64,000 nucleotides of DNA from M0108 sp963841065 (GTDB lineage: Bacteria > Pseudomonadota > Gammaproteobacteria > Chromatiales > Chromatiaceae). The stretch lies in assembly GCA_963841065.1 (NCBI GenBank), contig CAWJBI010000064.1, positions 10,960 through 74,959 of the forward strand. Direction: 5' to 3'. The notes under the pieces are model-generated. The model did not search any database. It was not told the DNA's origin and saw only the letters and a program-made list of their open reading frames with translations. A program made the position numbers and the translations under genes. The first letter of the stretch is position 1. The number at the start of each line of letters is the position of its first letter. Shown here in pieces: positions 18,998-30,404 of the stretch.

Positions 18998-19885
18998 TCA
19001 CTCGAACTTATCCAGGTGACCCCGACGCTTCATCATGGCCATGATGCGCTCGGTCAAGATCAGTTCCATGGCATACATCATCTTGCCGCCCGGTATCACC
19101 AGGGTGTTGAAGCCCGTGATCATGGCCCCCTCGATCAACCCCTTGAGGTGGAGTTTGTACTCCACCTCCGGCTTGTCCTTGAGGAAATGGATCAATACCA
19201 GGCTCTGATCCGCCGTCGGGATGTTGGTCACACAGAAGGGATTGGAGGTATCAGTGAGGGGGATGCGCTGGAAATTAATGTGCGTCTGAGAAAACTGGGG
19301 CAGGATGTAGTGCATGTAGTCATACATGCGGCGATGAATGGTATCCATGACATCCGCGGGCTGGTAGCCGCGTTCGGCCATGTCCCGGTTGATCTTCTGC
19401 ACCCATTCCAGGTTGATGGTTGGGCACACGCCGATGAGCAGGTCCACCTCCTTGGACAGGTCGATATCCCCGGCAACCACGCCGCCATGCAGCCCCTCGT
19501 AGAAGAGCAGGTCCGTGTCCGGCGGTATGGGCTCCCACTCGGTGAAGGTGCCTGGCTCCGCGCCGTACAGGCTGGATTCCTCCTCGTCATGGACATAGTG
19601 GCGACGCTCACCCGCGCCCGAACGGCCATAGGATTGGAATAATGCCAACTGCTTCTCGAAGAGATTGCCCTCGGGTCCGAAATGGCTCAGGTGGCGGCCA
19701 TCCTTCACGGCCTGCTTGAGTTCCGCCCGCATTTCCTTGCGATTAAAACGATGGAAACTGTCGCCCTCGATGAAGGCGGCGCGTGCGCCGACGCGCCTGA
19801 AGATGTGCTCCAAGGCGTTTTTAACGGTGCTGGTGCCGGCGCCAGAGGAACCGGTCACCGCCAGGATGGGGTGCTTTCTCGACAT
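18998..19885 (-). CDS. prk: Phosphoribulokinase
   Basis: Phosphoribulokinase makes ribulose 1,5-bisphosphate from ribulose 5-phosphate with ATP, a defining Calvin-cycle step. The P-loop is AVTGSSGAGTSTVK; the family segments EGDSFHRFNR, LLFYEGLHGGVV, DLLIGVCPTINLEWVQKI and VIPGGKMMYAMELILTERI are intact. The start is ATG 19885, with GAGGA six bases upstream; 295 residues match the bacterial (proteobacterial) enzyme class. No RuBisCO genes are in the window. The gene is convergent with the ppk2 transcript and is followed by a shared hairpin. Confidence 0.95.
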   Translation of the reverse strand: MSRKHPILAVTGSSGAGTSTVKNALEHIFRRVGARAAFIEGDSFHRFNRKEMRAELKQAVKDGRHLSHFGPEGNLFEKQLALFQSYGRSGAGERRHYVHDEEESSLYGAEPGTFTEWEPIPPDTDLLFYEGLHGGVVAGDIDLSKEVDLLIGVCPTINLEWVQKINRDMAERGYQPADVMDTIHRRMYDYMHYILPQFSQTHINFQRIPLTDTSNPFCVTNIPTADQSLVLIHFLKDKPEVEYKLHLKGLIEGAMITGFNTLVIPGGKMMYAMELILTERIMAMMKRRGHLDKFE

Positions 19886-20181
19886 TGTCGTCCTCATTCT
19901 CTCGTGTTGTGTCGTTACGGAAGTCAGGCTGGTTGGCCTCAAACCTTCAAGTGAAGCGCGATATTTTTCACGCCCCTTGGGGTATCATCGTCCCCCGGCC
20001 CCGTCCCAACAAGTACTAACCCCTGCGGTGGATGTAGGCGCCGGCAAGATTCAGCCCAAGAAATCCGCAACGAAATGACTGAACCCCTCCGCTCTGACCT
20101 GACCACTCATCCAACCCGCCGCCGCCCCCGCGGCTCCCGCGGGATTGCCTTGGCGCGGGAATCACCGCTCCCTAGCCCGGC

Positions 20182-22020
20182 ATGGTTCGCGCGCCTGGCT
20201 CCTCGGCTCTCCTGCTGGTCTTCACGGCCGCGGTCCCCGCCGCGGACGTCATGCCCTATGACCTGACCCTCAAGCCGACCGGCAATCAGGTCATGGATCA
20301 GGCCCTGCTGGACGCCTCCCTCCTCGCCACCCTGCGCGAGGAGGCCCAGGCCGGGGCCTTCGCCCTGGTCTCCCGCGCCAATAACGACCTGCCGCGCCTC
20401 GACGATGTACTGCGCAGCTTCGGTTATTACGACGCCTACATCGACATCCGCCTCAACGGTCTGCGCCTCGACGAACCGGATCTGGTGGCGCGCCTCGAGG
20501 CCAGCCCCGAGACGGCACCCATCCCCATCCAGGTGTCGATCGATCTCGGCCCCCTCTACCACTTGGGCGAGGTCCGCCTCGATGGCGAGATACCGCCCAA
20601 GGCGCGCACCGCCTTCACCCTGGAGCCCGGCCAGCCGGCCTTGGCCGCCAGCGTGCTCGCCGCCGGTCAGGCCGTTCTGACCGCCCTGCGCGAGGAAGGT
20701 TATGCCCTCGCCACGATACCCGCGCCGGAGGTCCTGGTTCTGCACGCCAGCCGCACCATGGACGTCACCTACACCGCCACCCCCGGCCCGCGCCTCGCCA
20801 TCGGCCCCGTCACCATCCGCGGCCTGGATCGGCTGCAGGAGGACTATGTGCAGCGCCGCCTGGGCCTGGAACTGGGCGAAATATACAGCCCCAGCCGTCT
20901 GGAGCGAGCGCGGCGGGAACTCACGGACAGCGGCGTGCTGTCCAGCGCCCGCCTCATCCCCGGCACGGAACCCGACGCCTCCGGGCGCCTGCCCATAACC
21001 CTGGAAGTCACGGAACGCCCCCCGCGGGTACTGCGCTTCGCCGGGGCCTATTCGACCGACGAAGGTGGCAGCGTGTCCACCTCCTGGACTCATCGCAACC
21101 TCTTTGGCCGCGCCGAGCGCCTGACCCTGCGCGCCGATATTGGCACCTTGGGCGCGGCCTACACCAACGAACCCAGCTACCTCGTCAGCGCCGCCTTCGT
21201 CAAACCGGACGTCTGGCGGCGCAATGACGACCTGCAACTGGACCTGGCCGCGGTTCGGGAATTTCTCGACGCCTATGATCGGGACGCCATCTCCGCCGGC
21301 CTAACCCTGCAGCGGCGTTTCAGCGAAAACCTCAGCGCCGGCCTGGGCGTCGGCATGGAGCGTTCCCGGATCACCCAGGACGACATCACCCGTGACTACC
21401 ACCTGGCCTTCCTGCCCCTGACCCTGAAATATAATGGGGCTGGCGATCTCCTCGATCCCCGCGAGGGCGCGCGCCTGGACGCCCGGGTAGCACCGACCCA
21501 GGTCCTGAGCGGCGACGCCAGCAATTTTATCCACCTGCGCGCCACGGGCACCGCCTACCTGGACCTGACGCGCCTGACCAGCGCCCAGCGGCAATCGGGA
21601 CGGACCATCGTCGCCGGCCGCCTTTCCATTGGCCGCATCTTTGGCGCCTCGGCCGATCAGGTACCCCCGGACTGGCGCTTCTATGCCGGTGGCGGCGGCT
21701 CGGTCCGTGGCTACCCCTACCAGTCCATTGGCCCCCAAACCCTCACGGGCCAGCCCAAGGGTGGCAGCAACCTGCTGGAAACCAGCCTGGAACTACGCCA
21801 ACGCCTGTGGGGGAACTGGGGCGGCGCCCTCTTCGCTGATACTGGCGCCATCTCGGACCTGAATTTCCCGGGTACCGGCGGCTGGTCCGTCGGTGTCGGC
21901 GCCGGGGTCCGCTATCACACCCCGATCGGGCCGGTGCGGCTGGATGTCGCCACCCCGCTGAACAATGACGCCGGCGATCCCGCGGTGCAGGTTTACATCG
22001 GCATCGGCCAGGCCTACTGA
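20182..22020 (+). CDS. tamA: TamA, outer-membrane translocation/assembly subunit (Omp85 family)
   Basis: A 612-residue Omp85 protein. A short signal peptide (LLLVFTAAVPAADV) is followed by POTRA domains (about residues 30-265; for example LRSFGYYDAYIDI and IRGLDRLQEDYVQRRLGLELGEIY). The C-terminal 16-strand barrel includes YAGGGGSVRGYPYQSIGP, the conserved lid-lock RGY region, and GPVRLDVATPLN. ATG 20182 is the first start after an in-frame stop. tamB begins two bases after its stop, the usual tamAB operon, which helps place autotransporters and other envelope proteins and shuttle phospholipid. Confidence 0.93.
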   Translation: MVRAPGSSALLLVFTAAVPAADVMPYDLTLKPTGNQVMDQALLDASLLATLREEAQAGAFALVSRANNDLPRLDDVLRSFGYYDAYIDIRLNGLRLDEPDLVARLEASPETAPIPIQVSIDLGPLYHLGEVRLDGEIPPKARTAFTLEPGQPALAASVLAAGQAVLTALREEGYALATIPAPEVLVLHASRTMDVTYTATPGPRLAIGPVTIRGLDRLQEDYVQRRLGLELGEIYSPSRLERARRELTDSGVLSSARLIPGTEPDASGRLPITLEVTERPPRVLRFAGAYSTDEGGSVSTSWTHRNLFGRAERLTLRADIGTLGAAYTNEPSYLVSAAFVKPDVWRRNDDLQLDLAAVREFLDAYDRDAISAGLTLQRRFSENLSAGLGVGMERSRITQDDITRDYHLAFLPLTLKYNGAGDLLDPREGARLDARVAPTQVLSGDASNFIHLRATGTAYLDLTRLTSAQRQSGRTIVAGRLSIGRIFGASADQVPPDWRFYAGGGGSVRGYPYQSIGPQTLTGQPKGGSNLLETSLELRQRLWGNWGGALFADTGAISDLNFPGTGGWSVGVGAGVRYHTPIGPVRLDVATPLNNDAGDPAVQVYIGIGQAY

Positions 22021-22022
22021 CC

Positions 22023-25000
22023 ATGCGCAGACTATTACGCATCCTCCTGATCCTGACGGGCCTGCCAGTCCTCTTGATGGCCACCCTCTTGCTGGTCGTC
22101 AACACCGGGCCGGGGCGAGACTTCATTGCTCGCCAAATCGGCCCCCTGAGCGGTGGCCTGGTACAGATCGAGGGCCTGGCGGGCCACCTGCCCCTGGCCC
22201 CGCGCCTGGCCCGCCTGGAAATCCGCGACGCCGATGGCCTCTGGCTCGTTATCGAAGAGGTGGCCCTGGACCTGGATCCCTGGCCCCTGTGGCGAGGCCA
22301 GATCCAGGTCGAGGCCCTGACGGCCGCAACCCTAGCCCTGGACCGGCTCCCCACCTACTCGGAGAGCGAAGAGACCTCCCCACCCTTCCAAACATCCCCC
22401 CTGGCACTGCGCCACCTCGCCGTCCAGCGGCTGACCCTGGGGCAACTGGCGCCCGGGGCGCCCGCCCTGAGCGTCACGGGCCAGGGAACCCTGACCCGTC
22501 TCGACGACTTCGCGGCCCAAGTCGCTATCCAGACCCCCGACCGCGCGGACCGCTACCAGACTAGACGCTGACGGCCAGCCCCGCGGACCTCCGCCTCGAC
22601 CTCCAGATCCACGAAGACCCCGAGGGCCTGATCAGCGCCTTCCTCCGTGCCCAGGGGGTGCGGCTGCCACCGGAGGTGGATCGCTGGCAACTGGACGGCC
22701 AAGGGCACGGGTCCCTCGACGGCCCTCGCCCTCGCGGCCGACCTGGCGGCGGGCCCCCTCCAGGCCACGGCGAATGGCCAACTCGATCTGACAGACCCAG
22801 GCCGCCGCCGACCTCAAGCTGCGAGCCGAGCTGCCGACCATGTCCCTGGCCCTCCCGGATGGCGCGACCCTGGCCTGGCAGTCCATCCAACTGGATGCCG
22901 ATCTCAGTGGCTCCTGGACCGCCCCCCAGGGCCAGGCTCAATTGGATGCGGCAGGTCTTGCCTATGGCGAGTCGGGGCTGTCGCACTTGACGGCCCACCT
23001 GGTGGGCGATACCCAGCGCCTAACCCTGGAGGGCCTGGCCAAGGGCGCCCGCATCCCCAGGGCCCCGCCCGAATTCGCCGATCAGCCCCTGCGCCTGACC
23101 GCCGAGATCGCGCCCCAGGAGCCCGGCCAACCCTTCCGCCTCGACCTCGATCACCCCATCGCCCAATTCTCGGCCCAGGGCAAACTGGGTGAGCTGTCGG
23201 GACAGGCGACCCTCACGCTGGCCGATCTCACCACGCTAGCCACCCTGACCGGACAAGACCTGGCCGGCAAGGCCCAGATCGTCACTCATTTCGCCCTCGG
23301 CGATGCCGCCGGCCACCAGCCCCGGCTAGAGGCCAGCGGCGCGGTGAATCTGACCCGGGCCCCAGGACCGACCCTGGGCCTCCTCGGTGCCGAGGCCCGG
23401 CTGGCAGTGAGCGCCGCCCAGGTTGGCGGTACCTGGCAACTCGCCAGCGCCCGCATCGATGGCGCCAAGCTACAGGTCATGGCAACCGGCTGTGCCGCCG
23501 AGGGAATCGGGCCCGGACGCGCCCCCGCTGGCGCCGCCCAGCGATTGCACGGCGGGTCCGCGCCAGGCCCTGCGTTGGTCCCTGGACCTGCCCGACCTCA
23601 CCGTCCTGGCCAGCGACTGGATCGGGCCGGCTCCAGGCCGAGGGCGCCTTCGCGGGCTGGCCACCGCCCAGTCAGGCGGATGCCGCCGCCCCGGCCACCG
23701 ACCTGAGCGCCAACCTGACCCTGGACGCCCGTCATGCCAAACTCGGCGCCGCCAAGGTCAGTGGCCGTCTCGCGGCCAACCTGAGCGAGCCGAGCGGCGA
23801 CCTGAGCCTGGATGGCGACTGGGGCGGCCAGCCCCTCGCCCTCCGCCTCCTGGCCGACCGCGCGGCGGATGGCGCCCTGAACCTCACCCTCGACGGCAGC
23901 CATCTGGCCGGCATCGCCGCCAGCGGCCAGATGCACCTGCCCGCCGGCGCCACCCTGCCCCAGGGCGATCTCCGGTTGGAGGCCAGCCGTCTCGCCGACC
24001 TGGGGCCGCTCCTGGGTCAGGAATTGGCCGGCAGCCTCGACCTGCGCCTGAACCTGACCGCGACCCAGGCTCAACCTCACCGCCACGGGCAAGGACCTGC
24101 GCCTGCCCGGCGCCCTCGAAATCGGCCAGGTCAGCCTGGAGGGCCAGATCGCCGATCTGCCGACCCTGGCCGGCATCCAGGCCCGGCTCCAGGTGGATGG
24201 CCTCGCCACCCCGGGGGCGGCGGGTGACCTGACCCTGACCGCCAAGGGCCCACAGTCCGCCCTGGATCTGACGGCCGACGCCCGCCTGACCACGCCCCTG
24301 GGCCCCGCCAGCCTGGGTTTGCAGGCCAATCTGGACCTCCCGGGCCACCGCTTGGCGCTCAACAAACTGGAGACCCAGGCCAATGGCGAGACCCTGCGCC
24401 TGCTGGCCCCCGCGGTGTTCGATCTCCAGAATGGCCTGGCGGTGGATCGTCTCAGGCTGGGGCTGGGAGCGGCACCCTCGACCTCAAGGGCCGCCTGCTG
24501 CCCGAGCTGGACCTGGAGGCCAGCCTGGTCAAGCTGCCCCTCGAAAGGGTCGCCGCCCTCGTCGGCAGACCCGTCGCGGCCGGCCTCCTCGACGCTCAAC
24601 TCAAGCTCAAGGGCCAGCCGGACGCCCCGGCGGGCAGCCTGAGCCTCAAGGCCGGCAGCCTGAGACTGACCGAGGACAACGGCTTTGGCATGCCCGCCGC
24701 CAGTCTGGAGGCCAGTCTGACCCTCAAGCCCGGCGCCAACAGCCTGGATGCCAGCGCCCAATTGGGACCCAAGGGGAACCTGAGGCTGCGTGGCCAGGTC
24801 GGCGGCACCCTGCCCCTGGCCCCCGGCACCCTGGCCCTGAAGGCGGAGGGCCGCATCGACCTCGGCCTCCTGGATCCCCTGCTCACCGCCGCTGGCCGTC
24901 AGGCCACCGGTCAGGCCAACCTCGACGCCACGCATCGCCGGTACCCCGGGCGCGCCCAAGCTCGACGGCCGGCTGCGCCTCGCCGGGGTCTCCTATCGCG

Positions 25001-26122
25001 ACTGGAACTCGGGGCTCAATCTCACCCACATCGCCGGCAACCTCATCCTGGATGGTGATCGTATACATCTGGAGGGGCTAGGTGGCCAAGCCGGTGGCGG
25101 CAGCCTAACCCTGACCGGCGACATCGGCCTGCTCGCCCCGGGCCTGCCCCTGAACCTGAGCCTCGTTGCCCGCAACGCCGAGCCCATCCGCTTCGATTGG
25201 CTGAGCCTCAAGGGCGACGCCGATCTCAGCCTCAAGGGCCCGGCCGCCGGGGCGACCCTGGCGGGCAAGATCCACTTCGACCGTATCGACATCCGCCTGC
25301 CCGATCGTCTGGCGGCGAGCGTCCCCACCCTGACGGTGCGCGAAGAGGGCGTGTCTCGCCAACCCCGCGCCCTGCCCCCGCAGCAGAATGCCACGCCCGC
25401 CGTACCCTTCCAGATGGACCTCGACCTGAGCCTGGCCGCCCCCCGCAACGTCTATATCCGCGGCCAGGGCGTGGACGCCGAACTCGGGGGGGAACTGCAA
25501 GTGGGCGGCACCCTGGACCAGCCCGACCATTACCGGCGGCTTTAACCTGGTGCGCGGCGAATACGTCCTGGTCGGCCAGACCCTGCGTTTTAGCCGCGGC
25601 CGCATCGGCCTGGATGGCGCCGCCGGGCTGGACCCCACCCTGGACCTGGAGGCGCGGGTGACGGCGGCGGGCAGCACCGCCATTTTGGGCGTCAAGGGCA
25701 CGGCCACCGCGCCGCGCATCGTCTTGAGCGGGGAGCCCGAACTGCCCCAGGACGAAATCCTGTCCCGTCTGCTCTTCGGCGTCGCCGGCACCCGCCTCTC
25801 GCCCTGGCAAACGGCGCAGGTAGGCCTCGCCGCCGCGCGCCTGGCTGGCCTGGGCCCCAAGGGGCCAGGCCTCCTGGAGAGCGCCCGCACTGCCTTGGGG
25901 CTCGACAGGCTCAGCGTCGGCACCGACAAGGAAGGCGGCACCACCGCCGAGGCCGGCCGCCAGCTCTCCGAACGCGTCTATCTTGGCGCCCGCCAAGGCA
26001 CCCGCGCCGGCGAGACCCAGGGCGTGCTGCGCATCGAACTCACCCCCAGCCTCCGCCTCGAGACCGACATTGGCGCCACCAGCGGCTCCCGCGCCGGCAT
26101 CGCCTACGAGCGGGAATACTGA
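22023..26122 (+). pseudogene. tamB: TamB (DUF490/AsmA-like translocation module), broken by nine frame changes
   Basis: TamB is a long beta-helical bridge from inner to outer membrane that partners TamA. The N terminus (MRRLLRILLILTGLPVLLMATLLLVVNTGPG) is a typical signal anchor, and the C terminus holds the conserved DUF490 domain (FNLVRGEYVLVGQTLRFSRG, EILSRLLFGVAGTRLSPWQ) up to YEREY. Between them TamB-like repetitive Leu/Asp/Gly-rich sequence continues without gaps but changes frame at about 22565, 22722, 22796, 23490-23560, 23635, 24070, 24468, 24937 and 25532. The total span, 1366 codons, equals a normal TamB, so no material is missing. Either the gene is decaying or the assembly is poor here. 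Neighbouring tamA and terC are intact. Confidence 0.85.
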
Positions 26123-26205
26123 AATCCTTTCTCGAGAGGATACCGCCGCCGAGCGGGTGGATTATTGCCTTATCATTTACCCCCTTTAACCGGGAGGAGA
26201 TTTGG

Positions 26206-26964
<759 letters not shown>

Positions 26965-27137
26965 CAGCGCCCCGCTGGGCCATGGCCCGGAGCGGCCCCG
27001 CCCCAGGCCCCTTGCCCAGCCTTGGCGCCGCCAGGGGCCCGGTTTCACGCCCGGGATGGTCAGCCTTGGGCCGAGGTCGGCCCCGGGCACCGGTTCCGGG
27101 GCTTCCATGAATCTTGATGCCTGAAGGAGAGCTTGCG

Positions 27138-27515
27138 ATGAAACCCTGTTTCCAGCCCAGTGCCCGCCAGATGAACTGGCTGATCGCGATCGGGTTCGGC
27201 TCGGTCTTCTACGCCTACTATCTGCGCCATATGGTCATTCAGAACACCCATGTCTTCCTGGCCTGTCAGGAGGGCCTGGATACCTGGCTCTGTTCGACCA
27301 TGAATCTCGCCATCCTGCTCTTCAACCAGGGGGCCTTTGGCGCGGTGGCGGTGGTAGCGGCCTGCCTGCATCTGCTCTGGCCGTCGGTCCTGCTCTTCGC
27401 CATCGCCCTCGGCGCCGCCGGCTTCGGGCTGGTGATGCAGAATGGCGGCATGGCCGGCCTTGCGGTCGGCTTGCTGGTGCTCAGTCTGGCTCGCCCCGGG
27501 CGCTCACCAGGGTAA
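27138..27515 (+). CDS. Small membrane protein, function unknown
   Basis: The start ATG 27138 has AGGAGA upstream. The 125-residue product has about three hydrophobic segments (NWLIAIGFGSVFYAYYL; LAILLFNQGAFGAVAVVAA; LLFAIALGAAGFGLVM and GLAVGLLVLSLA). Two cysteines lie between the first and second segments (LACQEGLDTWLCST). Its 3' end overlaps the end of the convergent GH17-like gene by 35 bases. The family is not recognised; a link to the neighbouring polysaccharide operon is possible but it is on the opposite strand. Confidence 0.7.
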   Translation: MKPCFQPSARQMNWLIAIGFGSVFYAYYLRHMVIQNTHVFLACQEGLDTWLCSTMNLAILLFNQGAFGAVAVVAACLHLLWPSVLLFAIALGAAGFGLVMQNGGMAGLAVGLLVLSLARPGRSPG

Positions 27516-29076
27516 GGGCGAACACCGCCAGGGCCAGACAGAAGCTAAGGGCCTGCCAGTTGGCGACACCTTCGTTGAGCAGGATGTAAACCGCCGCCAG
27601 CGCCAGGATCGTGGCGGCGGTCTTTTCCGCCAGGGGCCTGAGCGACCCTTGTCGCCGGCGCAACGCCAGCACCAGGAAGGGTATGAGCCCGCCGATGAGT
27701 TGGGCGTAGGGAAAATCGACATAGCGCGGGTCGAACACCAGCATCAGCGCCGTCTGGATCGTCAGGACCACCAGGGCCGCCAGGGCCAGCCCCGCGGCGA
27801 CCGCGCGGCGGTCCCGGGGCCAGCGGGCCACCGGGCCCAGCACCCGGTAGAGCGGCGGCACCCCTTGCCGCCCCATCAGCGCAGCCGCACCGGCGATGGG
27901 TGCCAGGGCCGCCACCGCCACCCAGGCCACGGAACCGATCCAGCCGGACAGACCCAGGCTCTCCACCCACATGGCCTCGACGGCCAACCCGATGGCGGTG
28001 CCCGATACCAGGGCGATGGCCGCGACGCCCAACCAGGCGACCGTCGTGGCCCCGCTCGCGCGCTTGGCCGAGGCGCCCGCGGCCAGGAAGATGAGGGTGA
28101 CCAGCAGGGCGCCCAGCAGGGCCTGCCCGGGCCAGAAGGGATGGTTCGATACTGGCTGGCCCCAGGCGAATTTAGGCGCGCGCCCCTCGGCATCGAACAG
28201 GCCCCAGTAGCCGCCGACCGTGCCCTCGCGTTGGCGCTTCCAGGGCTGATCAAAGGCCTCGATCAGATTGACGCCGAACTTTTCCCGGTCGGCCAAGGCC
28301 ATGACCTCGTGAAGAAAACGGGCCTGGTTGACCCGGGACGGCAAGGCCCCTTCCCGCATCCGTCCCGCGCTCGGCCAGCCGATCTCGCCGATGAAGATTT
28401 CCTTATCGGGTATCAGGGCCACGATCTTCTGGCGCGTCGCCTCCGCATGGGCGACCGCGCCCGCGACCGGGGTGGGGAAGTCTTCCCAGTAGGGCAAGAG
28501 GTGGATGGTGACGAAGTCCACGTCCTTGGCGAGATCGGGATGACGCAGCCAGAATTCCGGGACATCCGCATAGGTCACCGGCACCGGCACGGCGGCCTTG
28601 ACCTCGCGAATGGTGGCCCCGAGGTCGGCGGGGGTCATTTCGCCGCGGAGCAGCACCTCATTGCCGACCACCACGGCGGACACGACCTCGGGATAGCGTC
28701 GCGCCAGGTCGATGGCGGTATCGATCTGCTTGCGATTCCGGTCACGCTCCGGGGCGAGCCAGATGCCCAGCATCACCTTCAGTCCCGCTTGCTTGGCCAG
28801 CTCCGGCACGAGATGGGTACCATGATTGACACCATAGGTGCGGATGCAGCCGGTGCGGGTCGCCAGTTGGCCCAAGTCCGCCGCGATCCGGGCTGGCTCG
28901 ATCTGGATGTCGCCGACGAGCGGACTCTCGTCGCCGCGAAAGGGCGCGTAGGAGAGGCAGGGCGTTCCGCTCGACTCGCCCTCCAGGGTGGGCATGGGTT
29001 CCGGCCGACCCAATCCCCACCAAAGAGCCGTGACCACCAGCAGAGACAGAGCGTAGAGACTAAGGGGGAGCTTCAT
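27481..29076 (-). CDS. GH17-like glycosidase domain fused to a multi-pass membrane domain
   Basis: From ATG 29076 the product has 531 residues. After an N-terminal hydrophobic anchor, residues ~40-310 form a (beta/alpha)8 domain of the GH17 type: CIRTYGVNHGTHLVPELAK, VVVGNEVLLRGEMTP (acid/base Glu), IFIGEIGWPSAGRMREG (nucleophile Glu) and NLIEAFDQPWKR. The C-terminal ~220 residues contain about six to eight membrane segments. Membrane-bound GH17-like proteins are annotated as beta-glucan synthases or transglycosidases in proteobacteria. It is the third gene of a minus-strand operon with a GH26-like lipoprotein and a deacetylase-GT2 fusion, so it likely trims or remodels the polymer they make. 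Confidence 0.82.
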   Translation of the reverse strand: MKLPLSLYALSLLVVTALWWGLGRPEPMPTLEGESSGTPCLSYAPFRGDESPLVGDIQIEPARIAADLGQLATRTGCIRTYGVNHGTHLVPELAKQAGLKVMLGIWLAPERDRNRKQIDTAIDLARRYPEVVSAVVVGNEVLLRGEMTPADLGATIREVKAAVPVPVTYADVPEFWLRHPDLAKDVDFVTIHLLPYWEDFPTPVAGAVAHAEATRQKIVALIPDKEIFIGEIGWPSAGRMREGALPSRVNQARFLHEVMALADREKFGVNLIEAFDQPWKRQREGTVGGYWGLFDAEGRAPKFAWGQPVSNHPFWPGQALLGALLVTLIFLAAGASAKRASGATTVAWLGVAAIALVSGTAIGLAVEAMWVESLGLSGWIGSVAWVAVAALAPIAGAAALMGRQGVPPLYRVLGPVARWPRDRRAVAAGLALAALVVLTIQTALMLVFDPRYVDFPYAQLIGGLIPFLVLALRRRQGSLRPLAEKTAATILALAAVYILLNEGVANWQALSFCLALAVFALTLVSARGEPD

Positions 29077-29192
29077 CGGGAACCTGTTGCAAGAGGGACG
29101 GGTACGGAGACTTCTGGACGCGAGGCCATCAAGGGACAGCCTTGGCGTCGCATCAGGGGGATGGCGGATCTTCCCGAGTCTCGGCCGCGCCA

Positions 29193-30404
29193 TCAGGGCT
29201 TGGCGTCCTGTCCTGGAGGCGCGGGGCTGGCCGGCGCAGGGCTTACAGCCCTGGGCTGGAACTGGGGGCGATCCAGCCAGTAGGGGTCCGCCACGCCCTC
29301 GCGATAGGCCGCCAGGGACGCGGGGGAGGAGTTGACACGCAGGTTGGCGTAGGTCCCTTCCTCGGTCTCCCAGCGCTCGTGCCAGAAGACCGCAGCACGG
29401 AAGAGGGGGTACAAGTCCTTGAGGGCGGGGAAGGCGGCGCGGATAAAGTCCGCCTTGTCCCCGGGCTTAAACTCGCCCACCCCCCACTCGGCCAGGATCA
29501 TCGGCTTGTCAGGATTGATCCCGTGCAACACCGGGTAGGCATCCTCCACGACATCATTAAAAGTGGGCGAACCGTCGAAGCGATTCAGCTTACCGTAGGC
29601 GCTCAGGCCCAACCAATCCACGTAGGCGTCCCCGGGATAGTAGCTGGCCATGATATTCCAGGGTGCCTTGGGCAGGGAGGCGTTGTTGGCATGAAAACCC
29701 CAGAGGATGTTGTCCACCCCCCGGGCCCGGACACGGTCGATGACATAGCGGTTGGCCTTTTTCACCAGCTCGGGTCCGGCGTACAGGGTACGCCCCTCCT
29801 CCTCGCCGATAATGTCGCCGCCCCCGTAGAAGACCCCGGACCAGGGGAACCAGCTGCCGTTGGCCTCCAGGCCCCAGGTGACGAGCAGGGGCTTACCGTG
29901 GGCCTTGGCGCCGTCGGCCCACTGGTCGATGTAGGCATCCCATTGGCCCGCGAGGATGCTGGGGACGTTGAAGCGGTCCGGACCACGGTTTTCCATATAG
30001 GGCCGATCCCAGGGTGACCAGAAGATCAGCGGCACGGCGCCGTAGGCGGCAATGATATGGGTGGCCTTGGTGGGGAACTGCTGCTCGCCCCAGAAGCTGC
30101 CAAAGGCGACGATGGCAAGATGCTTGCCGGTCAGCTTCTCGAAGTCCATCAGGGCGTCATAGGTGACATCGCCCTCGCCCTCGCCGAAATCCACATAGGC
30201 GCCCGTGTAGGCCGCGTCCTTGGGCATGACCAGATCCACCGGCCCGGTGGGCACGACCGCCGCCGGTACCCGCTTATCCGCCGACTCGCCCCCCGGGCCG
30301 CAGCCGGTCAGGAGCGCCAGCAGGCCCAGCAAGGCCAGGAGGAGGATCGGTCCCGTGCCTGGCGCTCGCCCGTCTCGGGAAGGGCCTGCGGGTCGCGGGC
30401 TCAT
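29193..30404 (-). CDS. GH26-like glycoside hydrolase lipoprotein
   Basis: A 403-residue exported lipoprotein: hydrophobic segment ILLLALLGLLALLTGC with a lipobox (LTGC). The body resembles GH26 beta-mannanase-type (beta/alpha)8 enzymes: VAFGSFWGEQQFPT, PLIFWSPWDRPY, LLVTWGLEANGSWFPWSG (candidate acid/base Glu) and MILAEWGVGEF (candidate nucleophile Glu). The linker and C terminus are Pro/Ala-rich. Its start overlaps the stop of the upstream 1143-residue synthase gene in an ATGA arrangement, so they are translationally coupled. The likely role is cleavage or editing of the exported polysaccharide in the periplasm or at the outer membrane; the glycan is unknown. Confidence 0.83.
   Translation of the reverse strand: MSPRPAGPSRDGRAPGTGPILLLALLGLLALLTGCGPGGESADKRVPAAVVPTGPVDLVMPKDAAYTGAYVDFGEGEGDVTYDALMDFEKLTGKHLAIVAFGSFWGEQQFPTKATHIIAAYGAVPLIFWSPWDRPYMENRGPDRFNVPSILAGQWDAYIDQWADGAKAHGKPLLVTWGLEANGSWFPWSGVFYGGGDIIGEEEGRTLYAGPELVKKANRYVIDRVRARGVDNILWGFHANNASLPKAPWNIMASYYPGDAYVDWLGLSAYGKLNRFDGSPTFNDVVEDAYPVLHGINPDKPMILAEWGVGEFKPGDKADFIRAAFPALKDLYPLFRAAVFWHERWETEEGTYANLRVNSSPASLAAYREGVADPYWLDRPQFQPRAVSPAPASPAPPGQDAKP

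Noticed and set aside
26123..26205. Manganese (yybP-ykoY) riboswitch before terC
   Set aside because: The gap is only about 80 bases and lacks the conserved riboswitch loops.
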